DNA of 64,000 nucleotides from Melitaea cinxia (Eukaryota > Arthropoda > Insecta > Lepidoptera > Nymphalidae). The position numbers and the translations under genes are program-made. The DNA lies in the NCBI RefSeq assembly GCF_905220565.1, contig NC_059410.1, positions 5,037,501-5,101,500 of the forward strand, in the 5' to 3' direction. Position 1 is the stretch's first letter; every line of letters begins with the position of its first letter. Below the pieces are notes generated by a model. That model made no database searches. It was not told the DNA's origin and saw only the letters and a list, made by a program, of their open reading frames with translations. Positions 25,911 through 38,400 of the stretch are shown piece after piece.

Positions 25911-28900
25911 ATGTTTATCTTGATACTAGTTATTTTATATATCGTTAACAGCTTGACCTTTTAATGAATGTTAAATTTAAGTTTTCGACTTATCGGCCAT
26001 AGTATAAATAACGAGTTTTGTGTGTAAACTTTGTCGATAAGACATCTTTACCGTCTTTTAATTTATAAGTGGCAAATAAACAGCTTTCTTACAAATTAAA
26101 ATGGATTTAAGATAGACAAAAAAATATTACGATATATAATATATAAAGCGATTATGTAAATTTTATAGTCTTTTAAGATTATTTTATTAGATACTAGTAG
26201 TATAAATATAACTTTTTATAACCGAAAACTTATTGTTACGGAAATAAAATTTATGTAGCATTCTATTGGTGAAAGAATTTTCTAAATGGGCTTTACTTAA
26301 ACCCATTTCCCGAAATTAGTTCGTACAAACATAAAATAGTCTTGTCTCTTTAACAAACTAAAACGTATAAAAATATAGATACATATGTTATAAAAATATA
26401 GATATGATAATTGTATGTATATAACTTCGATGTTGTATTATTATTTTAGATGGATATTTCGCTAAAACTTTTTCTCTCCCATATATTTTCTGTTTTAATA
26501 AAAGTAATAAAAAGTCAATGTGCAGGCTAAGTCCGGTGTCGCAGTGATAACATCTCGTACAAATAGCGCTATTAACCTTAACACCACACGACATGCGATA
26601 GGGGGGGACTATCGTCACTTGTGTTTTGGGATACACTCGATATATCAAACTGTGTTGGATTTTATAGACAGTTTTATTTATTTTTTGGTTAATTTGCTAT
26701 CAATATCGTCATCTATAAATTAATTGATATTTAATAGTAAAAGAAGACTTAAAAATTTTAAAGATTAAATTAAACATATACTTCAAAGTGTTTGCAGATG
26801 TTACAGACAATGATTGTCATTTTCCTTTTGTTAATCTGTACTTATGCTTAAATGTGAGGTTTTTAGTAACAAAAATGTTAATACGTACATTGTTTTTCAG
26901 ATTAGCTAGAAATATACATAGGTAAAATGTACAAAATTAAGAATCGTATAGAAAGAAAATTACGTAAAATATCTCATTTCCCTTATAAGTTTGGTGACCC
27001 TATTTCACGGCATTAAAACTTCCATCTCTTTCTTTCACATGCATGTCAGATATTTCTTTCCACTATATTCTGTGAAGTCATTTTGTAAGGTACGGTTGCT
27101 TCAAAGCATCCACAGTAATGAGGCGACAGATAATGTACAAATCTTTATCTTAGCTATTTGAAAGTAAAAAGCATGTTGTGATGATGATTTGTAGTTAATT
27201 ACAAATAAGAATTACGATCAATACAGTTTATAAAGTGATATTCCTTGTCGGGTTACTGCATTTTTTTTTAAATTTAGATACGACTTTATATTTTTTAAAT
27301 TTACAGTTTTAATGAGTCTAATGTTAATATTTAAACATTAAAGTTTTTATAAATATACGAACAAAATATGTAGTGTAAATAACTAATTACATAGAATTGT
27401 ATAAACAAAGGAAACACATATAAACGTTAGTTCCTTCTAAGTTAACGAACCAATATTCCCTTGATAGTACATCTGTATCGTTCTGCTCGTGTTATTGTTC
27501 TCGTGGTGCCTTTCTCTGTGTTTATTGTCTGAGATAACCTTCTTCGTTGTACGCCACAGATAAACCACGAGATGATTGAAAGTAACGTCTAAACAAATTC
27601 GATTCGCTTTCTAGATGTTGATATAAATTATTCCATATTAATTTTTATTGATTAATTAAATATGTGTAAAATGTTATTCGCTTTATAAATTGTAAAGGTC
27701 TTTAATCGATTTATACTTATTTGAAAGGTTAGTAAAACAAAAAAGAAACTAATTATTTTGACATTGAAGTTTGCAAACATAAAGTATACACTTATTAATG
27801 AATAATTTAATATACGTTGCCGTTGCGAGTAATTAATTATACATCGCATGTAATTACGACGACAGAATAAGATATGTTGATAAGCTATTTAAATTATCTC
27901 AATTATCACAACAATGTCTTTGATCAGAAACATCAAAGCGTGCTTTCAATTTAATTATCATAATGGTCTATGTCCACCCGTCATTGATTCCGAGGCTTGC
28001 TTCCTTGTAGACGAGATCATCCTGCGTGTCGGTGTTTTTATTATTGCTATCGAAATAAAAAACTTTTAACAAGCCATTCCCTTAGTTGGAATGTACCATA
28101 CTTTTTATACCAGTAATAATTGCTTCGGTCGTCAAATATTCATACAATATACTAACAGAAATTGCATTAAAACGTAAGTATTGCAGTCATTGAAGTTTTG
28201 TATTTATACAATTGTGTGATTTTGCTGCTGCGACAAATTAAAAAAGGCTTTCTAGTTTCTAAGTACTCCAGATCTCATTTATTTTATAATGAGCGACGGA
28301 AAGCGACCCTCGTTTCTATTCGTGTTTATATTATAACCAGCAACGTCACAAACATTACGTAAGCAGAGCAGAGGGTGAGTTAGTTAATTTGTTTTGCTGC
28401 AAAACAGTGAAAACATTTCAACTAACTTTATGTTATAGCGTTTCAACGGTAGGTATTCCATCGAATTGGACCGTGCGCTTTCTTTGCACATGCTACGGCC
28501 ATAATTTCATTTTCTTCACCGGGGCAACATGAACCGACTGAGTTCATTTCATAACCCATAATGCGCTCTCTCCGTCTCCTTCGCGTTGTGCAAGAGCAAC
28601 CAAGACGGGTAGAGTCGGAGCGGTTATAAAATTTGTCATCATCGAAACTTCACCTCTAAAACGTTTGAGATAGACGCAGTTTTCGGTCGAATGCGGTGAT
28701 ATCTTCCGCTCAAACGGCGCACAACATAACACTCGTAGAAGTTTTCTGCTTCATTTATTAGAGCGATGTCGACGTGGAGCCAATAAAGAGGCGAGCCCTC
28801 GCCACCCTCTCTAGACGATTTATGAGTAAAACTCAGTTTCGGAGTTTTAATTCCACTTACAGGACTCCCCTAATTTGAATGTTAATTTTTAACAATTAAG

Positions 28901-29347
28901 ACTGTTTAGGCGGTTTGCTACGAATCGTCACTGATTTCGTCGGATTTGTTCCTCAAACGACCCAAAAAAGGTTGACGTGATAAAACTTTACGATCGGCCA
29001 GCGATGTATAAGTCGTGGCTAATGAATGTTGGCTATTAATCGCTCGATCCTTTTCGACGACCCTAATTTAAGTACATCAGAACTGTGTAAAGCTGGCTGG
29101 TGATTTATTAGTAGATATTGACATATTTTTTGTTTATTTAATATTTAATCTTGTAAGTTTTTTATAATCGAGACATTTTGAATGTATTATGTCGATTAAT
29201 ATAAATTGGACGTCTACATTATCTACGTAAAAAGTGTCAATTCAACACAGGAAATATATCTTTTCAAACCAATGAGATTTCTCTCAATACGTTAGAGCGA
29301 CGACAAACAGTGTTTTTTGTACTTAAAAGCTTAAATAATATCTTTTT
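24893..29347. other. Intronic stretch; GC-richer segment 28430-28830
   Basis: Mostly AT-rich. Frames at 25260-25445, 26388-26723, 27652-27849 and 28544-28732 have no recognisable domain. The segment 28430-28830 is GC/CpG-richer and might be conserved non-coding DNA. The microsatellite at 25820 is listed separately. Confidence 0.4.
25820..25908. repeat. (TA)n microsatellite
   Basis: Nearly 90 bp of uninterrupted TA dinucleotides, the longest in the window. Confidence 0.97.
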
Positions 29348-29388
29348 GTTAACCGACTTCCAAAAAAGGAGGAGGTTCTCAATTCGAC

Positions 29389-29427
<39 letters not shown>

Positions 29428-31166
29428 ATGTTACATCAGAACTTTTGACCAGGTAGACCGATTTCGACAAATTTTGTTTTAATCGAAAGGTGGTGTGTGC
29501 CGATTGGTCCCATTTAAATTTATTTGAGATCTAACAACTACTTTTCGAATTATATCTAATAATGCGTTTTTACTTGACGCTTTTTTCGTCGACCTACGTT
29601 GTATTATACCACATAACTTTCTACTGGGTGTACCGATTTTGATAATTCTTTTTTTGTTGGAAAGGGGATATCCCTAGTTTGGTACCATGATAAGGAAACC
29701 AGGATCTGATGATGGGATCCCAGAGAAATCGAGAGAAACTCTTGAAAATCCGCAATAACTTTTTACTGGGTGTATCGATTTTGATAATTTTTACTTTAAT
29801 CGAAAGCTGATGTTTATCATGTAGTCACATATAAATTTTATCGAGATCTGATAACTACTTTTTGATTAATCTTTGATAACGCGTATTTACTTGACATTAT
29901 TTTCGTCACCTTACGTTGTATTATACCTCATAACTTTTTACTGGGTGCACCGATTTTGACGTTTCTTATATAAATTAAAAGCTACTATTCGTCACGTGGT
30001 CCCATTCAAATTTAATTGAGATTTGATTCGTAATTTGTGAGTTATATCTAATATTGCGTATTTACTTGACGGTTTTTTCGTCACCTTACGTTGTATTATA
30101 CGTTTTTTTGTATAGATCAAAAGCTAATACTTGTCATGTCGTCCGTTTTAAATATGATTGAGATATAATGAGCAATTTTTGAGTAATCTTTGATGACACG
30201 TATTTACATGACGATGTTAAGACGGCTGTGGTCATGTTCAATACTTTGCCACAACGCCATCTATCAAAATGTAATGAAATTACTTCGTTCACTATCGATC
30301 AAATTACAATATTCCACTAGAGTAGAGAGTAGCAGTTTATTCGTTATAAATATATTTGAGCTTTTAATTTTTGAGTTATCGCTAATACTGGGTATTTACT
30401 TGGCTATTTTACGTCGACCAACGTTATATTAACCTCATTACTATTTTACTGGGTGGACCGATATCGATGATTCTTTTTTTAATCGATAGGTGGTGCTTGT
30501 CATGTGGTCCCATTTAAATATAATTGAGATTTGACTCGAACTTTTTGAGCTATATCTGATATGGCGTATTTACTTGACTGTTTTTGGAGTTTTCTCCTTA
30601 AGAATCGTTTTTCATTTAAGGCCCCGGAATGAAAAAATTGAACAGTAAAATCTACTGAACGAATGACCTTGTTAGAGATGGCGTTCAGACGTTTTCTAAT
30701 AACGCAATTAGGTTCCGATAGATGGCGTTATTTATTTACAATTTGATATAGTAATAATATATTTCTTAGACTAGTAAGCCTTTTTGTGCCTATTTAGACA
30801 GTTGATCTGAAGGGGTAAACTCCAGTCGTGCATCGGAGCTGTGTGAAAACATGAACATTACATATTTTTAATAAAAAAGACATAAACCGTAATTCAATAT
30901 AAATCCGCTTCAACTAAAAAACCCGCCGTAATAAGCGATGTCAGCGCTTCGCGCGAATCGACGACGGGCCTTTTATGAAATTTCTGCCTACAATCGCTAA
31001 CAAAATGTTAGAAATAACAGTAGAACATTATATAATTCTACAATTTTATAATGTCGCGTTATATGGAATACTAACAAAGTATTACTATTTTTTCGTCGAT
31101 CTACGTTGTATTACTCTTCGATGTAATTGAAGTCGGTTTTTTTTTCGTTTGCGAGCAAACACAATT
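29348..31166 (+). mobile_element. Family C repeat (copy 3), expanded by internal tandem units and nested insertions
   Basis: Left end ttaaccgacttccaaaaaagg at 29348 is followed by a poly(T) run (29391-29423). Right end is ttgaagtcggtt...gtttgcgagcaaacacaatt near 31127-31166. Inside, a unit of roughly 150-180 bp is repeated about six times. It is recognised by (a/g)cg(t)atttacttgac, cgttgtattata, actgggtg and gaccgattttga-like words near 29575, 29890, 30060, 30195, 30395 and 30570. A second repeat (family B) is nested at about 30629-30850. Copies 1, 2 and 4 are only about 300-490 bp. Confidence 0.75.
30629..30850 (+). repeat. Family B repeat (copy 1), nested
   Basis: Shares taaaatctactgaa, gaatgacc, gatagatggcgtta, ttagacta, aagcctttttgtgcctat and gtaaactccagtcgtgc with the minus-strand copy at 54350-54622. 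It is non-coding. Interrupts the family C element at 29348-31166. Confidence 0.7.
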
Positions 31167-31398
31167 ATTGAGTATTCTATCGATGTTTGTATAAAATTTT
31201 TATTTTTAAATGATTGAATTACGTGTATTAAGGTACTGTTCTATTTTGTTTTAACGGACAAAACATTGAGGTTGTCTCGCCTAAAAGTTTTAATAGCCGT
31301 GTCAGCGATATGTTGGATAAAACCTTGTAACTGACATTTATATGGCTTTAACTATAAAATACAATTCCATATTATAGATTTTTTAGTGTTTTTTTTTT

Positions 31399-31857
31399 GA
31401 CGTGACAACGTCTTATAAATTGGTTTGCCGGGTGACACTTCAAGAAACTGCGTTACGCTCCGCTCACGTTATGCGCTCACAATGAGAGCGAGTGAGAGGC
31501 ACGCGTCCCTTCCACTCGGGCAAAATCACTCAGATAGGAACAAGTTAAGTTGTAGTAAACGCTGTTTCATTGTACGCAAATGTGTTGCAAGTTATTGTAT
31601 GTATATTTGTATATAATTACGTATGTATGTGTAAAGGTAAAAATAAAATTTTGTTAATATGAAATTCAGTGCGAGATTCTTTGTATAAATTAATGTTTTA
31701 AATATAATTCTTTGTATAAATAAATGTTTTAAATTGTTACTATTATTTCATCCTTCTTCCTACTATACGAATTCACATTAAAATTATTTTACCACTCAAA
31801 GTCGTTGTCACGTAAAACTTTCGCCCGTATACCGACTTTACAGGCAACCAATTTTTT
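31399..31857 (+). mobile_element. Family A repeat (copy 1)
   Basis: Runs from gacgtgacaacgtctta to ...gttgtcacgtaaaac...tttacaggcaaccaatttt. A copy at 61548-62016 in the same orientation is almost identical; I noticed three substitutions plus one short indel near 31771. A diverged short relative lies at 63590-63806. Subterminal gacaacg/cgttgtc form an inverted repeat. A 63-codon frame is shared by both copies but has no recognisable domain. Non-autonomous element, class not settled. Confidence 0.85.
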
Positions 31858-32004
31858 CGTTGTTTCTTTTGATAGCTTTTGGTCTAAAGTTCTAACAACG
31901 TGTTTGTAAGATTTAATCTTTTTATTAATATTAAACTTTCTTGAAGTTTTCATCAGAGCTTCGTATGTTAGGTTAGTAATTCCTGTATAATTCCTGTATT
32001 TTAA

Positions 32005-32268
32005 TAAAAAAAAATTATCAGTAAATCTATTCGTTCAAATTTGTCCTTTATAAAACGTATCACGAAGCGCAGCAATCGACGACCCAGCTTATTGGTTCTG
32101 CCTAAGACTAGGACGAAATTTGCCAAAAGGGATATCACATTCGAAGGAGCACAGCTTTACAACAAATTACCTTGTCTAATAAAAGATGTAAGCTCAGTTA
32201 ACGAATTTAAATCTCGGCTTTCGCAATATATTCTCAATAACACTTTATCGTTAGAAGAAACCATTTAA
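32005..32268 (+). pseudogene. C-terminal fragment of CR1/L2-like ORF2 polyprotein
   Basis: The frame has no ATG at its start; it is a truncated end of a longer ORF. Residues ITFEGAQLYNKLP followed about 15 residues on by EFKSRLSQYIL match the typical C-terminal 'GaxlYNxLPxxI...Fkxxlxxyl' block found after the RT domain in CR1/L2 and related LINEs. Ends with a normal TAA at 32266-32268. The endonuclease and RT domains are missing. Confidence 0.65.
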
Positions 32269-32398
32269 ACTGTTCGTTAATTGAGCACTAGGATTTATAA
32301 GACGACGATATGTATATTTTACTTTTATTGTAGTGTATTGTTCTCATGTAAGTGACATTGTCTTTTTGAGAATAAAGTTCTTTAACCTTAACCTTAAT
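32005..32398 (+). mobile_element. 5'-truncated CR1/L2-like non-LTR retrotransposon, 3' end
   Basis: Contains the C-terminal end of the RT polyprotein (see 32005-32268), a short 3' UTR, then aataaagttctttaaccttaaccttaat, a tail of short tandem TTAACC-type units as in CR1-like elements. Most of the element is absent. Confidence 0.65.
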
Positions 32399-33317
32399 AT
32401 TTTACGTCAATATCTGCTTTAATTGAAGCATATTTTATAGATAATTCCTCCTTGAACATGTTTCTCTAATACTTATTACTTTATTACAAAAATAAATATA
32501 TATAAGAAAGCAACTTATTCCATTTGTTTGAGTTTATTATATCCAAAACTCGTTAAGTGACTTTTATTTTATATATTTTATTATACTATTTGTTGTTTTG
32601 TGTTCAATATAAAATTAATAATATCTGAATATAGTCTGATCTGATTTGAATCTTCTAATCTTTATTTAATCTACTGATCTATATTGAAACAGATTTACAG
32701 ATTAGATTCTATCATAATTAATAAAAATTTACTAAATAAATCAATTATGCGGCTGTGAAATCGAAGCACATTAATTAAAAACGAAATTTCTCAAGAGGCC
32801 CAGCCACAGGCCACCGGTCACCGGCTACCATTAGTTGCTCCTATAAAATTTAATTGGTGTTAATTGTAGCTTGTTGTACGATCGATACAAGCACTGATTG
32901 ATATTTGGATAGGTTTATAAAGAGTCAATAAATATTACAGAGCGGATGAAAAGTCAAGGATGTTATAAAATTAATTTATTTATTGCACTAAATTCTTACT
33001 GTAAATTGGCATAAAATATTTCTATTAAATATGATAATAACTAATTATTTTTAAAAAACGAATTCTGTTTTTACATATAGAATTAAAATTGAATACCAAA
33101 AGGCAATGTAATTTTTATAACTAAAAAATATTGAATATTATTTATTGGTTTCGAAATTTTGATATTAAGCGTGTCTAACGTACGAGTATTGAAAAAGTAT
33201 GTAGATATTAAAAGGAATTATATAATTACTTTTAAACTTGTTTCAAATCATAAAAACGTTATTAATATAAAGTTGATATAAATGTTTTCCTAATATTCAA
33301 ATAAGCATTTGCTCTAA
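32399..33317. other. AT-rich intronic stretch
   Basis: No gene. A small GC-richer patch at 32790-32850 (ggcccagccacaggccacc) may be conserved. Leads into the candidate recursive splice site. Confidence 0.4.
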
Positions 33318-33343
33318 TTGTATTTTTATCTTTTCAGGTAAGT
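33318..33343 (+). promoter_or_regulatory. Candidate recursive splice site (ratchet point) 2
   Basis: Reads tatttttatcttttcag|gtaagt with the junction between 33337 and 33338. This is a near-ideal acceptor fused to a perfect GTAAGT donor. A further strong donor (GGTACG|GTAAGT) lies 100 nt downstream at 33438, so a recursive-splice exon 33338-33437 could be defined and then removed. The pyrimidine tract closely resembles that of the site at 13785 (both contain tttttatctttt). Same strand as the scribbler exon. Confidence 0.6.
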
Positions 33344-33437
33344 CAACGATAAATCTTTCCAAGATATTTAATAAACCAGTACGAACGTAAGCTTCGGGGG
33401 ATAGCAGGTGTTTTCAAGATTTTGTAAATGAGGTACG
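33338..33437 (+). other. Possible RS-exon behind ratchet point 2
   Basis: A 100-nt segment between the acceptor at 33337 and the donor GTAAGT at 33438. In recursive splicing such an exon is recognised first and then spliced out through the reconstituted 5' site at its own start. It could also be a cassette or alternative first-intron exon. It begins with an in-frame TAA in one frame (GTAAGT) and shows no recognisable protein. Only transcript reads can decide. Confidence 0.3.
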
Positions 33438-36400
33438 GTAAGTTTTATTAATATTTATTTATTGTGTATTTATGGCTGAAATTATAATAAATCAGGATTT
33501 TTGCGAATGGTTATATGCGATAATTATATTACTACTACGATTCATTTATGCCATGTGAGTAGAAGTGAGAGAATATTATTACAAAGTTATATTATTTTTA
33601 AATAATCCTTTTTATGGGCTTGACTATTTATATTTATATATAAATTAATATATCAATTAGATAAGCAGAGATTTTGAGTAAGTTAGCTGTTGAAATTAAA
33701 ACTAAGCATAGAACACTATAAACACGGTAAAAAAATCTAAATTTGACCACGTTTCTCTGTGGTTCTCAGTAATATCAATTACGCATTATTAGCGTTTTTA
33801 TATAGACCTCGCAAGACGTTTGTAATTTCTTTATTTGGATTAATGGCTTGTTATTTCTCGTTTTCGTGAGAACTTCGGAAGTATATAAAACCGTTTTTAC
33901 TGTAAATGAAAACCAGTTTTTTCTTTTAACTTTTTGTTTGTATGTTAAAATGTAGTTATAAAAAAGCTGTATGTCTAGCAATATAACTGATATAAACAAT
34001 CTATATCGAGTATGTAATTAAAATTTAATGATAACTTAATTGGATGGCCGTTAAAACGCAGTTGGGCTTAATAGCAAATTCATTTAGAAGTGTCACTGGA
34101 GCTGTTGATTGCATTGGAACCGTGTATTCGTTTTTAAGATGCCCGTTTCATTTCAAGTTCTTATTTTTTTTAAATTTTAATTGCATCGCGTCGAACGATT
34201 ATATCGATATTAACTCGTGTTCATGCTTTTGTAGAATGTTAACAACTGATAAACTTATAAATAATTATTTTATGGATCTTTTTATTTATTTTATTTATAC
34301 TTACTTTTTCCAAACATGTTATTGTCTCTCTGTATTGTATAATATTTTGAAATATTAGTTCAAAATAGCTTATGAGTGACACTAAAAATAATGACGTTAT
34401 AAACGGCAAATTAAATAATTTTACCTCTTACTAAGCGCTAATTAGTCGTATAAAAAACACGATAAGATGACATAAACGTACGTTTTCCTACCTGTACAAG
34501 ATTTTATTTATGTAAACTTTTGTAATATATTCCCTAGTGCGTAAAAACTTCATCTAAGGCAAGTATGCACTGTAATACAATACAAAAGTTAATAGCTTTT
34601 TACACAAGATCTTTATTAAAAAAATATCTACGTCAGTAGCGACAGTAACAAACACGAAAATCCCTGGCACCATTTTATTTATCCGAGGGGAGATTTCCTC
34701 CTTTGATCTCCCTGCATTTTCTTACCCTGCCTTTAATTATTTCGCCTTTGAACCTTCCCAGCGCGTAGTGAATTTTAAGAGGACGCCGTGAAATGGACTC
34801 TTAATTACTACAGACCATTTTATTTGTAATAATTAATAAGTTTTGCGCTTAAGTTACGTTTTACGTCTTTGAATTTTTAAATAATTTATGATTTCGACAA
34901 CGAAATACAAAATATGAAAAGGGTAAAAATATTCTGTTTATTTTTATATAACTGTTTCGTAATACAATATAGTATCGTAGGAATTAGTATTTGTATTATG
35001 GAGATTATTACAAATGCTAATTGCTAAGTATTACGCAAAATAAATTTATAGACACAAGAAGAGAAATATGATCTGTGCGAATTTATACTTGAATATCAAT
35101 TTATCTTTATGAGCAGATTGATTTTGAATGATATTACTTACGAGACGGCAATGTTTTGCGGTTATATCTACAATATAACTCGTAACAATTTCGAAAGATC
35201 GTATCCGATGATCGAATTTCTGTTATCGTCATACATATTGAATCATTCAATTACTTACAATGATAAAACGAAAACTTATATATCGTCAGTCATATTATTT
35301 GACGTTGAGTATTCATAACAGCAGATTAATAATAACTTGTTACAACAACAAATGCTGATAACCTACCGTCGTAAAATAAATATTTAAATAGCTAACATTG
35401 TAAATCGCGTGTCGTCTGCTCCACGTTGCCGCATAAAAAAACCAATATTATTTAGAGTTTCCGCCCCGACGCCGGCCTGTATTACAATATCATTCGGGCT
35501 ATAAACGGATTCATATTTCCATAAAGTGCCAGCCAATTTAGACCCTTATGATCCCCGCGCCCTCGGAAAACATAACTATCATTTCTTGTTACCTCAGCCG
35601 TTACTTTGTTTTGTTCGTTCGATTCGACAGCTTGCGAACCCTTTTATTGCTTTGTTAATGAGTTTTTAAAACCATATTTGATTACCGTTTTTAATTAATT
35701 ATTATAATTACTAGAAATTATCCTGTTTTTGTGTGACTGTGTACGTTATATTAGCACGAAACAAATTAGTATGCGAAGATAGTTAGTGTTTTGACAAAGT
35801 AGTATTTTTCATTTTCAGTTCTACGGTAAGATAATGAGTCCACGCTATTTTAAGGTATTCGTGTTTCGAAGTCATTAATATTTTTTAAAAGCCGTATTTA
35901 TACCCGTGGGTACGAGGCCGAAAGACTATTATTTTATTGAGGAAGTTGGCTCAGGTCGCTCGTTAAACGCCGACTGCGGCGATCAAGTTAATCCATTACC
36001 ATTTTATACTATCGTAAATGTTTCACGACTCCCGTCAACTGCTCAAATTTTATTTATACTATATCTAATAATAATTATTATTTTCAATTAGGTATTAGTA
36101 TTACTGTTATATACAATACATAATAACCATATATTTTCATTCATTAAAATACTTTTATTAATGACGATTAATTGGAATTACAAAATTATTTAAAAATATA
36201 ATATCATATACGTTTTGCATTTTAAATGAGTCAAATTAATAAACATACACTACGAATTGGATATAGTATTTTTAAATTAATATATTACTCAATATTGCAA
36301 TTATTACAGTATTTTTGTTATATTTCCTACACGTAGAAAACGTTAAATTCGTAGTATACGCATCATGTAATGAAATTTGTTCTTTTCCTTCTTTTTGTCG

Positions 36401-36664
36401 TTGTACATTTTTGCCAATTTTTATGAATCGCTTGATATCACACACTTCTGATTGCTCGTATATTATAAAATATTGTGTATAAATGAGATTTCAAACTTTA
36501 AACACTTCTGTAAGTTATGCCAAGGGAAATAAGAACAGAATAGCTTTATTAATATTTCCGTTATTGTCAGTTGATTATATATTGACATTGTATTACTATT
36601 GTTTCTTCTATGTATAAATGACAAACATTGTATTACTATTTTAAGTAAAACACTGGATTTTAAT
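33438..36664. other. Intronic stretch with conserved-looking patches
   Basis: AT-rich, with GC-richer patches at 34660-34800, 35400-35600 and 35900-36000. Short frames (33775-33999, 34044-34358, 35109-35318, 35906-36091) lack domains. A 7-nt acceptor-donor pair occurs at 35819-35825 (see findings). Confidence 0.4.
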
Positions 36665-36665
36665 T

Positions 36666-36889
36666 TATACTAATACTATAAAGAGGTATGATTTGGTTGT
36701 TTGTTTGTTAGCATTTAATAGGCTTCGAAGCTACTGAACCGATTTGAAAAATTCTTTCACTATTGGGAAACTATATCTACTATCCGCGGGTGACATAGAC
36801 TATATTATATTTACAAAAATATTAGGACGAAAAAATTATTTTGAATTTTTTTATTAAATACCCGTGCGAAGCCGGGGCGGGATGCTAGT
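36666..36889 (+). mobile_element. Lepidopteran non-autonomous repeat ('actaatactataaag ... ggcgggatgctagt')
   Basis: Starts tatactaatactataaagagg and has a central gaagctactgaaccgatttg. It ends cccgtgcgaagccggggcgggatgctagt. I recognise this head-middle-tail order as an abundant lepidopteran repeat. The CTAG end after a GC-rich stem is Helitron-like, but class is not proven. No coding. Confidence 0.65.
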
Positions 36890-38219
36890 AGTAATTAAAA
36901 ACAGTCTTATTTGCACAAAAAATCCAAAAACGTACAAGAAAAATAATATTTCTTTTTTGCGCAAAAGTATATTTCGTACAACAAAGAAATAGTCCAAATA
37001 AAGTACCCGGAGAACAGTATCGTGTAGAGGGTTGGAGGGAGTTTGCGTGCGAATTATCCGGTAACAAGGCGGGAGGGCGCGGTAATCCTGTTATCGCCTA
37101 GATATCCGCACTAAAGCTTGCGGTACGGAGCAACCGCAACTTTTAGAGCTACACTAAAAGCCAACTTCAGCCGGACTACACTTTAATTGTTGTTCTCTTG
37201 CCGAGGAGATTAACTCGTGATAATGCTTTCGACGAGATGTTATTTCGATAATTATTATTATTTCTTACCACATTTAAACGCATATCTGATTGAGAATAAT
37301 GCACTTTTGATGTGTACTGTGAATGATGTTGTTTCTCTTAGTTTCTAAAACATATTTAAATCACATATCTCTTCAATAATTCATAACTTCAGCACATATT
37401 GATAGAGGTATGTGATTCATATTTTTGATGTAGTTTGAGAACAGGCAATTTGTTTTCGTTAGTGAAATAGAAGAACAAAGAAAAAGCTCGGAAAACCTTG
37501 TTAACTTTTTAAAACATTCGTTCACTCTCATGCATAATTCAGTATCTCCAGTGGCGGTAGGTATACACTACGCGAGTACAGCCGCGCTCGTGTTCGTATA
37601 AATAGTGCAGCGTCGCCCTACATGTCCACTGTCCGCAATCCAGTCCGCGGAGAAGCATCGGGCGGCTACCCTCCTCACAATTGACGTTTTACAAAGAGCC
37701 CAACCCTTTGTTATTCTGATGAAATGTGAATTTCAATGAAAACGAGGTTAAAATTGCTCAGGCTCGACGTGGCCGTAAAAAAAGAGATTTCATTACGAGC
37801 CATTGTTGTGTTACGATTTTCACGGTCCATTTTCATTTCAAGAATTGTTAAAGCGGAAAGGTTACGGTTTAATATTTGTATTAGTTACGGCTCTGCGTCT
37901 CAAGAAGCTCTTTGAATACTTTATTGCGAGCGTAATTAACTCAAAGTACTGTTCTTGTGTTTTTCGCTTGCTTTTATGCAATTAAAAATTATTTGAAATA
38001 ATAGCCTGCGCGCAGAGACGCACGTGTCGCGTCTCGAATAATTTAAAAGCTTTGTGGGACTCGAATTAGCATCTTGTTTCATTAACGCGCTCGGTTGTCT
38101 CGAAAAATATTTATATGACTTTGGAATCATGAATATTTACATAGCAACTTATAATTTGAGGAGCTAATTTTATGAACCATCCGACTGGTTACTTTATTTT
38201 ATGCTCCACGTATTTGAAC
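36890..38219. other. Intronic stretch with CpG-richer island 37020-37720
   Basis: Contains a GC/CpG-richer block and a TATA motif (37597). No coding exon supported; frames at 36885-37067, 37803-37985 and 37936-38130 have no domain. Confidence 0.4.
37597..37632 (+). promoter_or_regulatory. Candidate TATA promoter
   Basis: TATAAATAG at 37597-37605 sits in a CpG-rich context. About 30 bp downstream lies tccact, with an A at 37628 in a loose initiator setting. It could start an alternative non-coding first exon on the + strand. No transcript evidence is available; such motifs occur by chance in AT-rich DNA. Confidence 0.25.
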
Positions 38220-38400
38220 TAGTGTTGCCCAAATTCAGTCTTGGTCTTGCAGTCTTGGTCTTGTTCTTGCGTTTTTGCAAGACCAAGACCAAGAACAAGA
38301 CCGCGTATTTTTAGCAAGACCAAGACCAAGACTGACCGTGCAAGACTTGAGCAAGAACAAGACATAGCCTGCAAGACTCTTGCGTCTTGCAGCTAGGACT
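38220..38400 (+). repeat. hAT-like terminus with GTCTTG/CAAGAC subterminal repeats
   Basis: Begins TAGTGTTGCCCAAATTC, similar to hAT terminal repeats. Then come runs of (C/G)TCTTGGTCTTG that turn into the opposite orientation (CAAGACCAAGAC), so the whole stretch can fold back. Clustered short hexamers near a terminus are typical hAT transposase-binding arrays. The matching right end was not found. Confidence 0.5.

Noticed and set aside
31425..31616. 63-codon frame present in both family A copies (also 61574-61765)
   Set aside because: Identity reflects recent copying of the repeat. No domain, Arg/Ser/Cys-rich, no sign that it is translated.
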